Shown piece after piece: positions 1 to 6,486 of a DNA stretch of 12,116 nt. The stretch is from an uncultured Pirellulaceae bacterium (GTDB taxonomy: Bacteria > Planctomycetota > Planctomycetia > Pirellulales > Pirellulaceae), in contig CAKQWG010000097.1 of NCBI GenBank assembly GCA_934278005.1, positions 1 to 12,116 of the forward strand, given 5' to 3'. The notes under the pieces were generated by a model. The model was not told the origin of the DNA. It searched no databases and saw nothing but the letters and a program-made list of their open reading frames with translations. How positions within the stretch are numbered: position 1 is the stretch's first letter; every line of letters starts with the position of its first letter. The translations under genes were made by a program, and so were the position numbers.

Positions 1-899
1 TGCTTATCGCGAGTGAAGAGCACACCATTGACCTGGCAGTTGGCACCTTTGCCGACCATCGACACGTGTTGATTGACTTGTGAGAAGCGCGATCCCAGAG
101 CTGCAATCGTCCACTGCAGTTGAGCATCGCGGTCCACCGTGGCGCGCTGATGGGCAAAGTGCCAAGCGCCGCGTCCCCAGTCCTGCAAGTTGACGTAGCG
201 GAAATGTGCACCCGGTTTGACGATGATCTCTACGCCCCCGATGTGCAGGCCGCCTGCCTCTTCGTGCGGGCTATTGGATTCGTATAGCAGCGTGGCTTCG
301 GCACCCTCTTCGATGACGATCAGCGTGTGCCCGGTATCGATTCCGCCGTCGCTCATGCCCGCGTCCACATATAGCGGCTGATCGACGCACACGCCGCGTG
401 GTACGTACAAAAATTGACCACCACTCCAAGCTGCCGCGTGGAGTTTGGCGAAACGATCTTGTGCCGGATCGATCACGGAGAACAGATGCTGGCGAATCAG
501 GTCGCCATGTTCGGCCGCCAACCGACTGAGGTCGCCAAATACGACCCCTTTGTCTGCCCATTTAGCCTGCAGCTCCTCGTGCTCGACTCGACCGTCGAGC
601 GTTTTCATGCTGCCGGCTGGCGCAATACCCTCTTCCAATCGGCGCGGAATGACAACTTGTTCTTGCGCCTGCGGCCGGTCGATCAGCGGCATGCGGTAGC
701 GGTCGAGTTTGAAACCTCGCAGATCGCTGCGCATCCACTCCTCTTGCTTGCGATCCGGCCAGCTCGCCTGCTCGAACTGCTCCCAGGACTGCTTGCGCAA
801 ATCGAGCAACCAGTCGGGCTCGTGGCGGGACTGCAAAAAGGTATCGAAGCCTGTGGCGTCGAAGTTGGGAGAAAGTGTGTCAGCCTGGGTCGTAGACAT
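1..899 (-). CDS. sufD: Fe-S cluster assembly protein SufD (N-terminal 299 residues, cut by window edge)
   Basis: Reading leftwards from the ATG at 897-899 gives 299 uninterrupted codons up to the window edge. SufD is the SufB paralogue in the cytoplasmic SufBC2D scaffold complex, where it helps SufB build Fe-S clusters and contributes to iron acquisition. Seen here: an N-terminal helical region, the SufD-type motif KQEEWMRSDLRGF (residues 51-63), and the start of the right-handed beta-helix core. The core carries WSGGQFLYVPRGV (158-170), directly comparable to [13 protein letters not shown] in the neighbouring SufB, and HTLIVIEEGAEATLLYES (191-208). A family member is usually about 430 residues, so the C-terminal third, with the functional Cys/His region known from E. 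coli SufD, lies outside the window. An in-frame ATG at 939-941 would add 14 residues and has a better Shine-Dalgarno (GGGAG, 4 bases away) than the 899 start. I kept 899 because the extension is serine/lysine-rich and unlike a SufD N-terminus. Confidence 0.93.
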   Translation of the reverse strand, partial: MSTTQADTLSPNFDATGFDTFLQSRHEPDWLLDLRKQSWEQFEQASWPDRKQEEWMRSDLRGFKLDRYRMPLIDRPQAQEQVVIPRRLEEGIAPAGSMKTLDGRVEHEELQAKWADKGVVFGDLSRLAAEHGDLIRQHLFSVIDPAQDRFAKLHAAAWSGGQFLYVPRGVCVDQPLYVDAGMSDGGIDTGHTLIVIEEGAEATLLYESNSPHEEAGGLHIGGVEIIVKPGAHFRYVNLQDWGRGAWHFAHQRATVDRDAQLQWTIAALGSRFSQVNQHVSMVGKGANCQVNGVLFTRDK

Positions 900-1182
900 G
901 TCGCTCAAAATGTTAAGAGGTGATTTAGAAGCTGTTTTCATTGGGCTCCCAGTAGCAGCGGGCCACGAGGAACTCTTGCTTGTGATCAATCGGTTGGGCG
1001 TGTTGCTGTTGCCGTTATGGTGCTCGCCGTTGCTAATAGGCGTTTTTGTCGTTACTGCCGTTATTGCCGCGGTTGGGACCTATGCAGCGGCAACTGGGGC
1101 TGTCGCGCCGCAGCGTCTGCCGTTGGCTGCCGGAATTGTGCCGCCAGTGGCCGGGCTTAGCGGCGTCACTCGCCGGCTATGA

Positions 1183-1202
1183 TGTAGTCGCTTGTAGTCG
1201 CT
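1183..1202. repeat. Perfect 10-bp tandem duplication
   Basis: TGTAGTCGCT occurs twice head to tail (1183-1192 and 1193-1202) in the sufB-sufD spacer, just downstream of the hairpin in the direction of transcription. It looks like a simple slippage duplication. Confidence 0.8.
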
Positions 1203-1211
1203 CTGCCCAGC

Positions 1212-1237
1212 CTCTCCGGCTGTGGAAGGCCGGAGAG
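1212..1237 (-). terminator. Hairpin downstream of sufB, possible attenuator
   Basis: CTCTCCGGC (1212-1220) and GCCGGAGAG (1229-1237) are perfect 9-bp arms around an 8-base loop, starting about 42 bases after the sufB stop on the minus strand. The stem is GC-rich, but no T-run follows it on the minus strand, so it is not a standard intrinsic terminator. It could be a partial terminator, an mRNA 3'-end stabiliser for the sufR-C-B message, or a processing site that lowers sufD relative to sufB. Confidence 0.5.
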
Positions 1238-1279
1238 ACAGCGAGCATAGCATTGACGGCTGCAGCTTCGCGTGACTGC

Positions 1280-2707
1280 CTAGCCGACGGAGCCTTCCAT
1301 CTGCAACTGAATCAAGCGGTTCATTTCCACCGCGTACTCCATGGGGAGTTCTTTGACCAGTGGTTCGATGAAGCCGTTGACGACCATCGTGCTGCCTTCG
1401 GCCTCGCTCAGTCCGCGGCTCATCAGGTAGAACAACTGCTCTTCACCGATACGTGACACGCTCGCTTCGTGACCGATGCTGACATCCTGTTCCATGATCT
1501 CGATATACGGATAGGTATCGGACCGGCTTTGTGGGTCGAGAATGAGTGCATCGCAGACCACATTGCACTTGCTATGTTTGGCCCCTTTTTCCACGCGGAC
1601 GAGACCTCGATAGCTGCTGCGACCACCATTTTTGCTGATCGACTTGCTGATGATCTGTCCGGTCGTATGAGGTGCTGCGTGTACCAACTTGGCACCCGCA
1701 TCTTGATGCTGTCCCTTGCTGGAAAAGGCAATCGACAGAATCTCTCCCCGAGCCCCTGGTTCGACCATGTACACCGCGGGGTACTTCATGGTCAGTTTGC
1801 TTCCCAGGTTTCCGTCAACCCATTCCATAGTGGCATCTTGGTAGGCCACGGCCCGCTTGGTAACTAGGTTGTAGATGTTGTTAGCCCAGTTCTGGATGGT
1901 GGTGTAACGGCAACGGCTGCCGCGTTTGCAAACCACTTCCACCACAGCCGAGTGCAGGCTCTCGCTGGTGTACATGGGGGCCGTGCAGCCTTCCACGTAG
2001 TGCACCGAAGCGCCCTCGTCGACGATGATCAGCGTACGTTCGAACTGACCCATATTTTCCGCGTTGATGCGGAAGTAAGCCTGTAGCGGGAATTCGATGT
2101 GCACACCTGGCGGGACATAGATAAACGAACCGCCCGACCATACGGCAGAGTTCAGCGCAGCAAATTTGTTGTCGCTCGGCGGAATGATCTTTCCGAAATA
2201 CTCACGCACCAAGTCGGGGTGCTCGCGCACCGCCGTGTCGGTATCAAGAAAGATGACCCCTTGATCGGCCAAGTCTTGTTTTAGCGATCCGTAGACTACC
2301 TCGCTCTCGAACTGAGCCTTTACCCCTGAAAGATACTTCTTCTCCGCTTCGGGAATGCCAAGCTTGTCGAAAGTATCTTTGATCTCTTGCGGCACATCGT
2401 CCCACGTCTTGCCCTTATGGTCAGAGGGCTTGAGGTAGTAATAGATGTCCTGGAAATCGAGAGAGATGTCCCCACCCCAAACCGGATTGGGTTTGGAGTT
2501 GAAGATGTCCAGCGACTTCAGGCGGAAGTCGAGCATCCACTGTGGTTCGCCCTTGATTTCCGAAATCTGGCAGACGATATCGCGATCGATCCCCTTGCGG
2601 GATTTGAAGATCGCTGTGCTCTCGGTGCGGAAATTGTATTTGTTAATTTCGCCGATGTGTTCTTTAGTGGCGACGCTTAGCGGAGCTGTTCCCAAATCGG
2701 TAGCCAT
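1280..2707 (-). CDS. sufB: Fe-S cluster assembly scaffold protein SufB
   Basis: This 475-residue protein is full length for SufB, the cytoplasmic scaffold on which Fe-S clusters form in the SufBC2D complex using sulfur delivered from cysteine desulfurase. The beta-helix core shows [13 protein letters not shown] (190-202), VEGCTAP (238-244), and VEVVC ending at Cys260 before YTTIQNW. By motif alignment from memory, Cys260 corresponds to E. coli Cys254. Cys385 in VVCDALILD matches the QCDS cysteine (Cys405), and His413-Glu414 in [13 protein letters not shown] match His433-Glu434. The 28-residue spacing between Cys385 and His413 is the same as in E. coli, so the catalytic set looks intact. The ATG is preceded by AAGAG about 8 bases upstream, a weak ribosome site. 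The gene lies 110 bases after sufC and upstream of sufD, as expected of a suf operon. Confidence 0.97.
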   Translation of the reverse strand: MATDLGTAPLSVATKEHIGEINKYNFRTESTAIFKSRKGIDRDIVCQISEIKGEPQWMLDFRLKSLDIFNSKPNPVWGGDISLDFQDIYYYLKPSDHKGKTWDDVPQEIKDTFDKLGIPEAEKKYLSGVKAQFESEVVYGSLKQDLADQGVIFLDTDTAVREHPDLVREYFGKIIPPSDNKFAALNSAVWSGGSFIYVPPGVHIEFPLQAYFRINAENMGQFERTLIIVDEGASVHYVEGCTAPMYTSESLHSAVVEVVCKRGSRCRYTTIQNWANNIYNLVTKRAVAYQDATMEWVDGNLGSKLTMKYPAVYMVEPGARGEILSIAFSSKGQHQDAGAKLVHAAPHTTGQIISKSISKNGGRSSYRGLVRVEKGAKHSKCNVVCDALILDPQSRSDTYPYIEIMEQDVSIGHEASVSRIGEEQLFYLMSRGLSEAEGSTMVVNGFIEPLVKELPMEYAVEMNRLIQLQMEGSVG

Positions 2708-2817
2708 GCTTGCACTCTTATATGTAAAGTTGTTTAGTTGTCAGTTCTGAATCGATGCTGTGCACGTGCTGCGACGCGACTGGTTGAGTTGTGCCTTCCG
2801 TGGCGATCGGCGAACGA

Positions 2818-3645
2818 CTAGCCCACGGAAACTTCCGCAGTTTCGTCGTTGAGCATTTCCTGGTTGGCTCGCTCGGCTTCGGGGTAGGCAATTCGAATGC
2901 GCTCGTAGCCCTGCGAGTACAGTTCCTGGGCCAATTCAACGCCGCCAGTTTCGACGATGCGGCCGCCCAGCATCACGTGGGTAAAGTCGGGCGGATTGTG
3001 TTCCAGCAATTTGTCGTGGTGCGTGATGATCAACAGACCAATTTTATTGCGACCGATCTCGGCGATACTGGCACTGGCCAGCCGCACAGCATCGGCGTCC
3101 AGCCCACTATCGGTCTCGTCCAAGATGGCGAACTTCGGCTGCAACATAGCCAACTGGAGGATCTCGGCGCGCTTCATTTCACCGCCGGAAAAGCCCTCGT
3201 TGACATACCGCCGCGCGAACTCTGGATCCATCTTCAGTTGTTCCATCTTTTCGCGCAGTTCCTTGCGGAACTCGCGCATGGTGATCAGCTCTTCGCCCTC
3301 CTTGCGGTCGGGACGGCGAACATTGGTCGTAGCGTGCCTCAGGAAGTCAGCCATCTTCACACCGGGGACGCTCACCGGGCGCTGGAAAGCCATGAAGATC
3401 CCAGCCCGGGCGCGGCCATCGGCTTCCATCTCGGACAGGTCGACACCGTCGAGCGTAATCGTGCCCTCGGTGACTTCGTAGCCTGGATGCCCAGCGATGA
3501 CTAGTCCTAACGTGCTCTTGCCCGAACCGTTGGGGCCCATTAATGCATGGGTCGAACCGTGTTTAATCTCTAAGTTCACGCCATGCAAAATGGACTTGCC
3601 GTTAACCGATACGTGAAGGTTTTCAATCTTGAGGACGTGGCTCAT
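2818..3645 (-). CDS. sufC: Fe-S cluster assembly ATPase SufC
   Basis: This 275-residue protein is an ABC-type ATPase of the SufC family. It is soluble, not a transporter: it dimerises in SufBC2D, and ATP binding reshapes the SufB-SufD interface where the cluster forms. All nucleotide-binding motifs are visible: Walker A GPNGSGKST (37-45), Q-loop FQRP (87-90), ABC signature FSGGEMKR (152-159), Walker B FAILDE (172-177, Asp176 and Glu177) running into the SufC-typical D-loop TDSGLD (178-183), and the H-loop THH (208-210). The C-terminus is about 20 residues longer than many SufC proteins and ends in an acidic stretch. The start ATG is 42 bases after the sufR stop, implying co-transcription. The upstream region is A-rich (AAAGAAAAG) without a clear Shine-Dalgarno. 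Identification is very secure. Confidence 0.97.
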   Translation of the reverse strand: MSHVLKIENLHVSVNGKSILHGVNLEIKHGSTHALMGPNGSGKSTLGLVIAGHPGYEVTEGTITLDGVDLSEMEADGRARAGIFMAFQRPVSVPGVKMADFLRHATTNVRRPDRKEGEELITMREFRKELREKMEQLKMDPEFARRYVNEGFSGGEMKRAEILQLAMLQPKFAILDETDSGLDADAVRLASASIAEIGRNKIGLLIITHHDKLLEHNPPDFTHVMLGGRIVETGGVELAQELYSQGYERIRIAYPEAERANQEMLNDETAEVSVG

Positions 3646-3687
3646 CGAATTCAGATTCTTTTCTTTGAAGGAATGCTAACAAATAAG

Positions 3688-4341
3688 TTATTGGACAGTT
3701 TGGACTACGGGCCGAAACTGGCAGAACTGGTGTCCGTCCAAGCGACAACAATCCAGTTGAACTGATTGCCCAATGGCTTCACTGATCATCTCCTGCTCCA
3801 TTTCGCATAGCTGCCGACTGGGATCGTCGCCGGTCAACTCGGGATACGGGCAGGCATGCATCTCAAGGATCGGCAGATCTCCATCTGCATTTACGCTGGC
3901 CGGCACCTTGCGTCGGCCCAACACGGAAGCCACTGCAGAAAACTGCTCGGTCAAATCGCCATTCGGCGGGAGCGAGTCCTTTAGATCCTGCCCCATGCGC
4001 TTGGCTACTCGCCGCAAAATCCGCTTGCGCTGCAGCGGGTTGGGAAGCTCCAAAATCTCATACCACAGCGCCGCTGCCAAATCGGTATAGCTGGCCGATG
4101 CGTAGCGCATTCCCAACGGTGTCAGGAAGTAATGAAACTGCGGCCGACCGCGGCCTGTGCTCGACTTGCGCCGACCTACTAGATCCACCTGTACTAAACG
4201 CTCGAGCCGCTGACGAACCGCTGTAGCGGTCACCTCCAGCTTTTCGGTCAGCGTCTGAATTGACAGGCTGTGGTACTGCCGAAGCAAATCCAGCACCACC
4301 TGATCGATGGGACGGATGTGATCTAAGCAGGTGGTATCCAT
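3688..4341 (-). CDS. sufR: SufR-like Fe-S-sensing transcriptional repressor
   Basis: This 217-residue winged-helix protein is the first gene of the operon. Residues 28-55 (LTEKLEVTATAVRQRLERL region) form the helix-turn-helix, and 57-74 (RRKSSTGRGRPQFHYFLT) is a wing typical of the SufR/COG2345 group. The C-terminal half carries cysteines at 164 (HACPYPEL), 179 (CEMEQEM), 198-199 (LDCCRLDG) and 207 (FCQF). In characterised SufR proteins such cysteines hold an Fe-S cluster; the holo-form represses suf genes, which are released when clusters are damaged or iron is short. Position at the head of sufCBD and a palindrome over its own promoter support autoregulation. I chose ATG 4339-4341 because GGAA lies 4 bases upstream; a TTG at 4357-4359 would add six residues (MYCRNP). 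The function is inferred from domain and context; the exact cluster ligands are not shown by sequence. Confidence 0.87.
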   Translation of the reverse strand: MDTTCLDHIRPIDQVVLDLLRQYHSLSIQTLTEKLEVTATAVRQRLERLVQVDLVGRRKSSTGRGRPQFHYFLTPLGMRYASASYTDLAAALWYEILELPNPLQRKRILRRVAKRMGQDLKDSLPPNGDLTEQFSAVASVLGRRKVPASVNADGDLPILEMHACPYPELTGDDPSRQLCEMEQEMISEAIGQSVQLDCCRLDGHQFCQFRPVVQTVQ

Positions 4342-4379
4342 GGGATTCCGACAATACAAATGAGCTCAAGGGTGGCCTA

Positions 4380-4391
4380 GCCAACGTTGGC
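4380..4391. promoter_or_regulatory. Perfect 12-bp palindrome, possible SufR-site element
   Basis: GCCAACGTTGGC is perfectly self-complementary and lies about 40 bases upstream of the sufR ATG, just downstream of the proposed -10. Its half-sites CAAC and GTTG are those reported for the cyanobacterial SufR operator, but there they are separated by six bases whereas here they abut. A binding role is therefore only a suggestion. Confidence 0.35.
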
Positions 4392-4400
4392 GGCAGTGCT

Positions 4401-4416
4401 TTTACCTTTAGGTTAA
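4401..4416. promoter_or_regulatory. Inverted repeat over the sufR -10, candidate operator
   Basis: TTtACCT-TT-AGGTtAA is a 16-base imperfect palindrome (ACCT/AGGT arms plus outer TT/AA). It overlaps the proposed -10 of the sufR promoter (4410-4415), where a repressor would block transcription. The right part, TTAGGTTA (4408-4415), also equals a half-site of the DtxR/IdeR iron box, but the other half is absent. Confidence 0.4.
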
Positions 4417-4438
4417 GGCTGTGACTCTATTTTGACAA
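4410..4438 (-). promoter_or_regulatory. Candidate promoter of the sufRCBD operon
   Basis: On the minus strand TTGTCA (4433-4438; 5 of 6 matches to the -35 consensus) is followed after exactly 17 bases by TAACCT (4410-4415; 3 of 6 matches to -10). The predicted start would be near 4403, leaving a leader of about 60 bases before the sufR ATG. The weak -10 is typical of a regulated promoter; planctomycete promoters are poorly defined, so confidence is limited. Confidence 0.4.
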
Positions 4439-4466
4439 CCCCTGATGCGTTAATTCAAGGTTCATC

Positions 4467-4527
4467 CCAGCCCATTGCTGGCTCGCCCCTGCACTCATCG
4501 CGCTCCCGGGCGAGCCTAGTGGGCTGG
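4467..4527. repeat. Large interrupted inverted repeat between divergent promoters
   Basis: The left arm is CCAGCCCA (4467-4474), TTGCT, GGCTCGCCC (4480-4488). The right arm is GGGCGAGCC (4508-4516), TAG, TGGGCTGG (4520-4527). The two outer 8-bp and two inner 9-bp segments pair perfectly around a 5x3 internal loop and a 19-base terminal loop. This is far beyond chance for a 61-base span. Its place outside both transcripts fits a REP/BIME-like element or a protein-binding or cruciform site rather than a terminator. Confidence 0.75.
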
Positions 4528-4537
4528 TACCGCTCAG

Positions 4538-4559
4538 CCGCAGATCGCTAAGGCTGCGG
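4538..4559. repeat. Small hairpin CCGCAG/CTGCGG
   Basis: CCGCAG (4538-4543) and CTGCGG (4554-4559) form a 6-bp stem with a 10-base loop, 10 bases to the right of the large inverted repeat. It may be part of the same repetitive element. Confidence 0.45.
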
Positions 4560-4627
4560 AACGCGGGAGAATTGCCCATCGGTCGAGCTTTGCCGCTTGA
4601 GAATCTATCAATCGACGCGAGTTGGAC

Positions 4628-4633
4628 TATACT
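4628..4633 (+). promoter_or_regulatory. Candidate -10 element for the propeller/lipoprotein genes
   Basis: TATACT (5 of 6 matches to TATAAT) lies about 98 bases upstream of the propeller gene start in an AT-rich island within GC-richer DNA. No good -35 is found at 16-18 bases (CTATCA at 4605-4610 is weak), so this is only a candidate. Confidence 0.35.
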
Positions 4634-4715
4634 TTTTTAGTGCATAAAAACTTTGTCAGGGCAGACGCTGCAAGCGCCGCCCGCCAAACTCGTCCGTAAT
4701 ATCTGTGATGTCTCT

Positions 4716-4722
4716 GGAGGAG
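4716..4722 (+). promoter_or_regulatory. Strong ribosome binding site that decides the propeller gene start
   Basis: GGAGGAG lies 8 bases before the ATG at 4731. It is one of the few strong Shine-Dalgarno sequences in the window and fixes the start there instead of at the upstream in-frame TTG (4653), which would place 26 non-signal residues before the signal peptide. Confidence 0.8.
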
Positions 4723-4730
4723 ACCCACCC

Positions 4731-6392
4731 ATGCAAGCTCGTCCCAACCGCCTGCTGCCTTGGCTCTCGTGTCTATGTCTGGCCGCCTGTGCGTGGCTTG
4801 GCTCGATGCCCAGGGCTCACGCGCAAGTTTCCACCGCCGATGCGAGACAGTTAGGACTGGAGGTAGCCTGGCAAGCTCAGCTGCAGCTTCCGAAATTCGG
4901 GCGTGGCATTGCCAGCGCCGATCTGTGGGTCGACAGCTCCGCCGCGGCCACGCGTAAATACGCCACGGTGGAGTTGGGTTCTGGAGAGTTGGGAGGTGGT
5001 CGTACGATTGAAATTTCGGCGGACACACTCGATGCCAAGGGCGAGCCAATTGGGATCGAAGCGGCCAAACAGCTCGCCGCTGAGAGAGCCGCGCGGTTGT
5101 TGGGTCGCAACGATGGCTTTCAAGTAATCGAAACCAACGTTCCGACCATCCGCTTAGTCGTCGCGACCAGCGACGGCTTAGTACAAACTCTGGATGCTGA
5201 GACGGGGCGATTGCTGTGGAGCAGTTCCTGCGGTTCGTCCTCGGCACCCGCTCATCCAGCGGCACTGTCTCCGGCGGGCGTGTCGCTCATTCATGGACGC
5301 CATCTGTATCTGCTGGACTGGCAAACGGGCAAGCAACTGCAGCGCAAGGAGCTGGAGTACGGATCATCGATCGCCTTGGCGGTCGCTGGAAACCTAGCCT
5401 ATGTGTCCGATTTTCGCGGCCGCATTGAAGCCTACGGACTTGGCACAACGGTGATTCCTTGGACGGCCCAAATCTCAGGTAGATCCGTGGGCCAGCCCGT
5501 GAGTTTGAAAGACCAGTCGTTTTGCGCGATCGCTTCGTCCAACGGCTACATGTACACGATGCGCGGTGGAGACACACCTGGGATGTGGACCCGTTATGCC
5601 GCCGCATCTGCCATGAGCGGTTGCTTGGCAGCGGGTAACCATGCCTTTTACGTGGGGTCGGTCGAAGGCGTTTTGGCCAAGATCGGCGTAGATCCAAAGC
5701 TGGAGAACATGGTGTGGGATGTCACCACGGGCGAACCTCTAACTTCGCCTCCGCTGGTCATTGGTGAGCGGATCTACGTGGCCAACGAATCGGGACGCCT
5801 GCTGTGCATCGATGATAACCAAGGGGCGCTGCTGTGGACTGAAGCGGGCATGAGAATTCTGCAACCGCTGGCCGTCGCATCGGGCAAGCTGTTCTGCACG
5901 ACTCTCGCAGAGCGGCTAGCCGCAGTCGACGCACAGACAGGCCGGCTGTTGGCCAGCACTCAACCGCTGTCGCTAGCGACGAGCGTTGTCAATCAGACCA
6001 GCGATCGAGTGTACTTAGTCGACACGGCAGGCCGCGTGCAGTGTCTGCGCTCGTTCCAGGCCAAACTGCCCAAGTTGGTCGAGCCCGTGGTTGCTGGCGA
6101 GGCAGAGGAAGCTGAGCAGAGCGAAGCGGGGGCAAGTCAAACAGCCCCGCCAGCGGCCGGCCAAGATCCCTTCGGTACTGGGGAGGCCGCTGCCGGAGCC
6201 AATCCATTCGGTGGTGCGGCTGCCGGAGCTAATCCTTTCGGAGGGGCGGCTGCCGGAGCTAATCCTTTCGGAGGTGCAAGCGATCCCTTTGGCGCTCCAG
6301 CACCGGCCACTCCCGCCACCGATGAACCCGCCACCGGTGAACCCGCCACAGATCCATTCGGAGTCGGCGGCGCGGACCCCTTCGGCAGTTAG
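4731..6392 (+). CDS. Exported PQQ-like beta-propeller protein with DPFG/NPFG-rich tail
   Basis: This 553-residue protein begins with an export signal (MQARPNRLLPWLSCLCLAAC...) whose likely cleavage is after AHA at residue 31. An LAAC lipobox-like string ending at Cys20 makes a lipoprotein possible too. Residues about 140-446 contain PQQ/WD40-like propeller blades, recognisable as repeats of the form L-x-x-x-D-x-x-T/Q-G-x-L/x-L-W: VQTLDAETGRLLW, YLLDWQTGKQL, LLCIDDNQGALLW, LAAVDAQTGRLLA. The fold resembles BamB and other non-enzymatic propellers; no quinone-dehydrogenase catalytic motif was recognised, so a binding or assembly role in the envelope is more likely than PQQ catalysis. Residues 447-553 are low complexity, Ala/Pro/Glu-rich, with many DPFG and NPFG motifs including three exact 10-residue repeats. 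The next gene, a lipoprotein, starts 94 bases downstream. Specific function unknown. Confidence 0.85.
   Translation: MQARPNRLLPWLSCLCLAACAWLGSMPRAHAQVSTADARQLGLEVAWQAQLQLPKFGRGIASADLWVDSSAAATRKYATVELGSGELGGGRTIEISADTLDAKGEPIGIEAAKQLAAERAARLLGRNDGFQVIETNVPTIRLVVATSDGLVQTLDAETGRLLWSSSCGSSSAPAHPAALSPAGVSLIHGRHLYLLDWQTGKQLQRKELEYGSSIALAVAGNLAYVSDFRGRIEAYGLGTTVIPWTAQISGRSVGQPVSLKDQSFCAIASSNGYMYTMRGGDTPGMWTRYAAASAMSGCLAAGNHAFYVGSVEGVLAKIGVDPKLENMVWDVTTGEPLTSPPLVIGERIYVANESGRLLCIDDNQGALLWTEAGMRILQPLAVASGKLFCTTLAERLAAVDAQTGRLLASTQPLSLATSVVNQTSDRVYLVDTAGRVQCLRSFQAKLPKLVEPVVAGEAEEAEQSEAGASQTAPPAAGQDPFGTGEAAAGANPFGGAAAGANPFGGAAAGANPFGGASDPFGAPAPATPATDEPATGEPATDPFGVGGADPFGS
6186..6275 (+). repeat. Three 30-bp tandem repeats encoding AAGANPFGG(A)
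   Basis: In-frame copies at 6186-6215, 6216-6245 and 6246-6275. Copies two and three differ at one base (GGG/GGT), while copy one has several synonymous changes, indicating a recent duplication of the middle unit. They extend the NPFG/DPFG tail of the propeller protein. Confidence 0.9.
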
Positions 6393-6486
6393 ATAGCACT
6401 TGACACAGCCGGGGAAATTGCGGTACTCACACCGCATTCACTTCCAACGCGGAGAGACTCCCCTGCGTCACCTGCCTAAAAAAACG

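Larger units (their letters stand above)
900..1279 (-). other. Long sufB-sufD intergenic spacer, no gene seen
   Basis: About 380 bases separate the sufB stop from the sufD start within what is otherwise a compact operon. On the minus strand no reading frame of convincing length, start or composition is visible; short open stretches are Asn/Ser/Thr-rich low complexity. The spacer contains a perfect 9-bp hairpin (1212-1237), a 10-bp tandem duplication (1183-1202), and runs of near-repeats built on GGCARTAACG (minus strand, roughly 1040-1075). It may act as an mRNA processing or attenuation region, or be degenerated sequence. Confidence 0.6.
4342..4730. other. Divergent intergenic region between sufR and the propeller gene
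   Basis: This 389-base spacer holds no convincing gene. From left to right it contains the palindrome GCCAACGTTGGC, a candidate sufR promoter with an overlapping inverted repeat, a large interrupted inverted repeat (4467-4527), a second hairpin (4538-4559) and a -10-like element (4628-4633) followed by the ribosome site of the rightward gene. The large repeat lies between the two inferred promoters, so it should fall in neither transcript. Confidence 0.7.

Noticed and set aside
709..1456. Overlapping plus-strand open frames across sufD start, spacer and sufB end
   Set aside because: They run through real minus-strand genes; the hydrophobic stretch in the spacer reflects the repeated near-identical DNA, and no start has a ribosome site.
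2791..3504. 237-codon plus-strand open frame opposite sufC
   Set aside because: It is antisense to a certain SufC gene with intact motifs, and its translation shows no recognisable domain; long antisense frames are common in GC-rich coding DNA.
4408..4426. DtxR/IdeR iron box upstream of sufR
   Set aside because: The left half TTAGGTTA matches perfectly, but the right half does not, so a full box is not supported; kept only as a remark on the operator candidate.
4731..6071. PQQ-dependent dehydrogenase
   Set aside because: The propeller repeats fit the general PQQ-like fold, but I saw no dehydrogenase catalytic or disulfide motif and the propeller region is too short for that enzyme.
6400..6428. 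Promoter starting with a perfect TTGACA between the propeller and lipoprotein genes
   Set aside because: No acceptable -10 lies 16-18 bases downstream (best is TACTCA), so the hexamer is probably chance.
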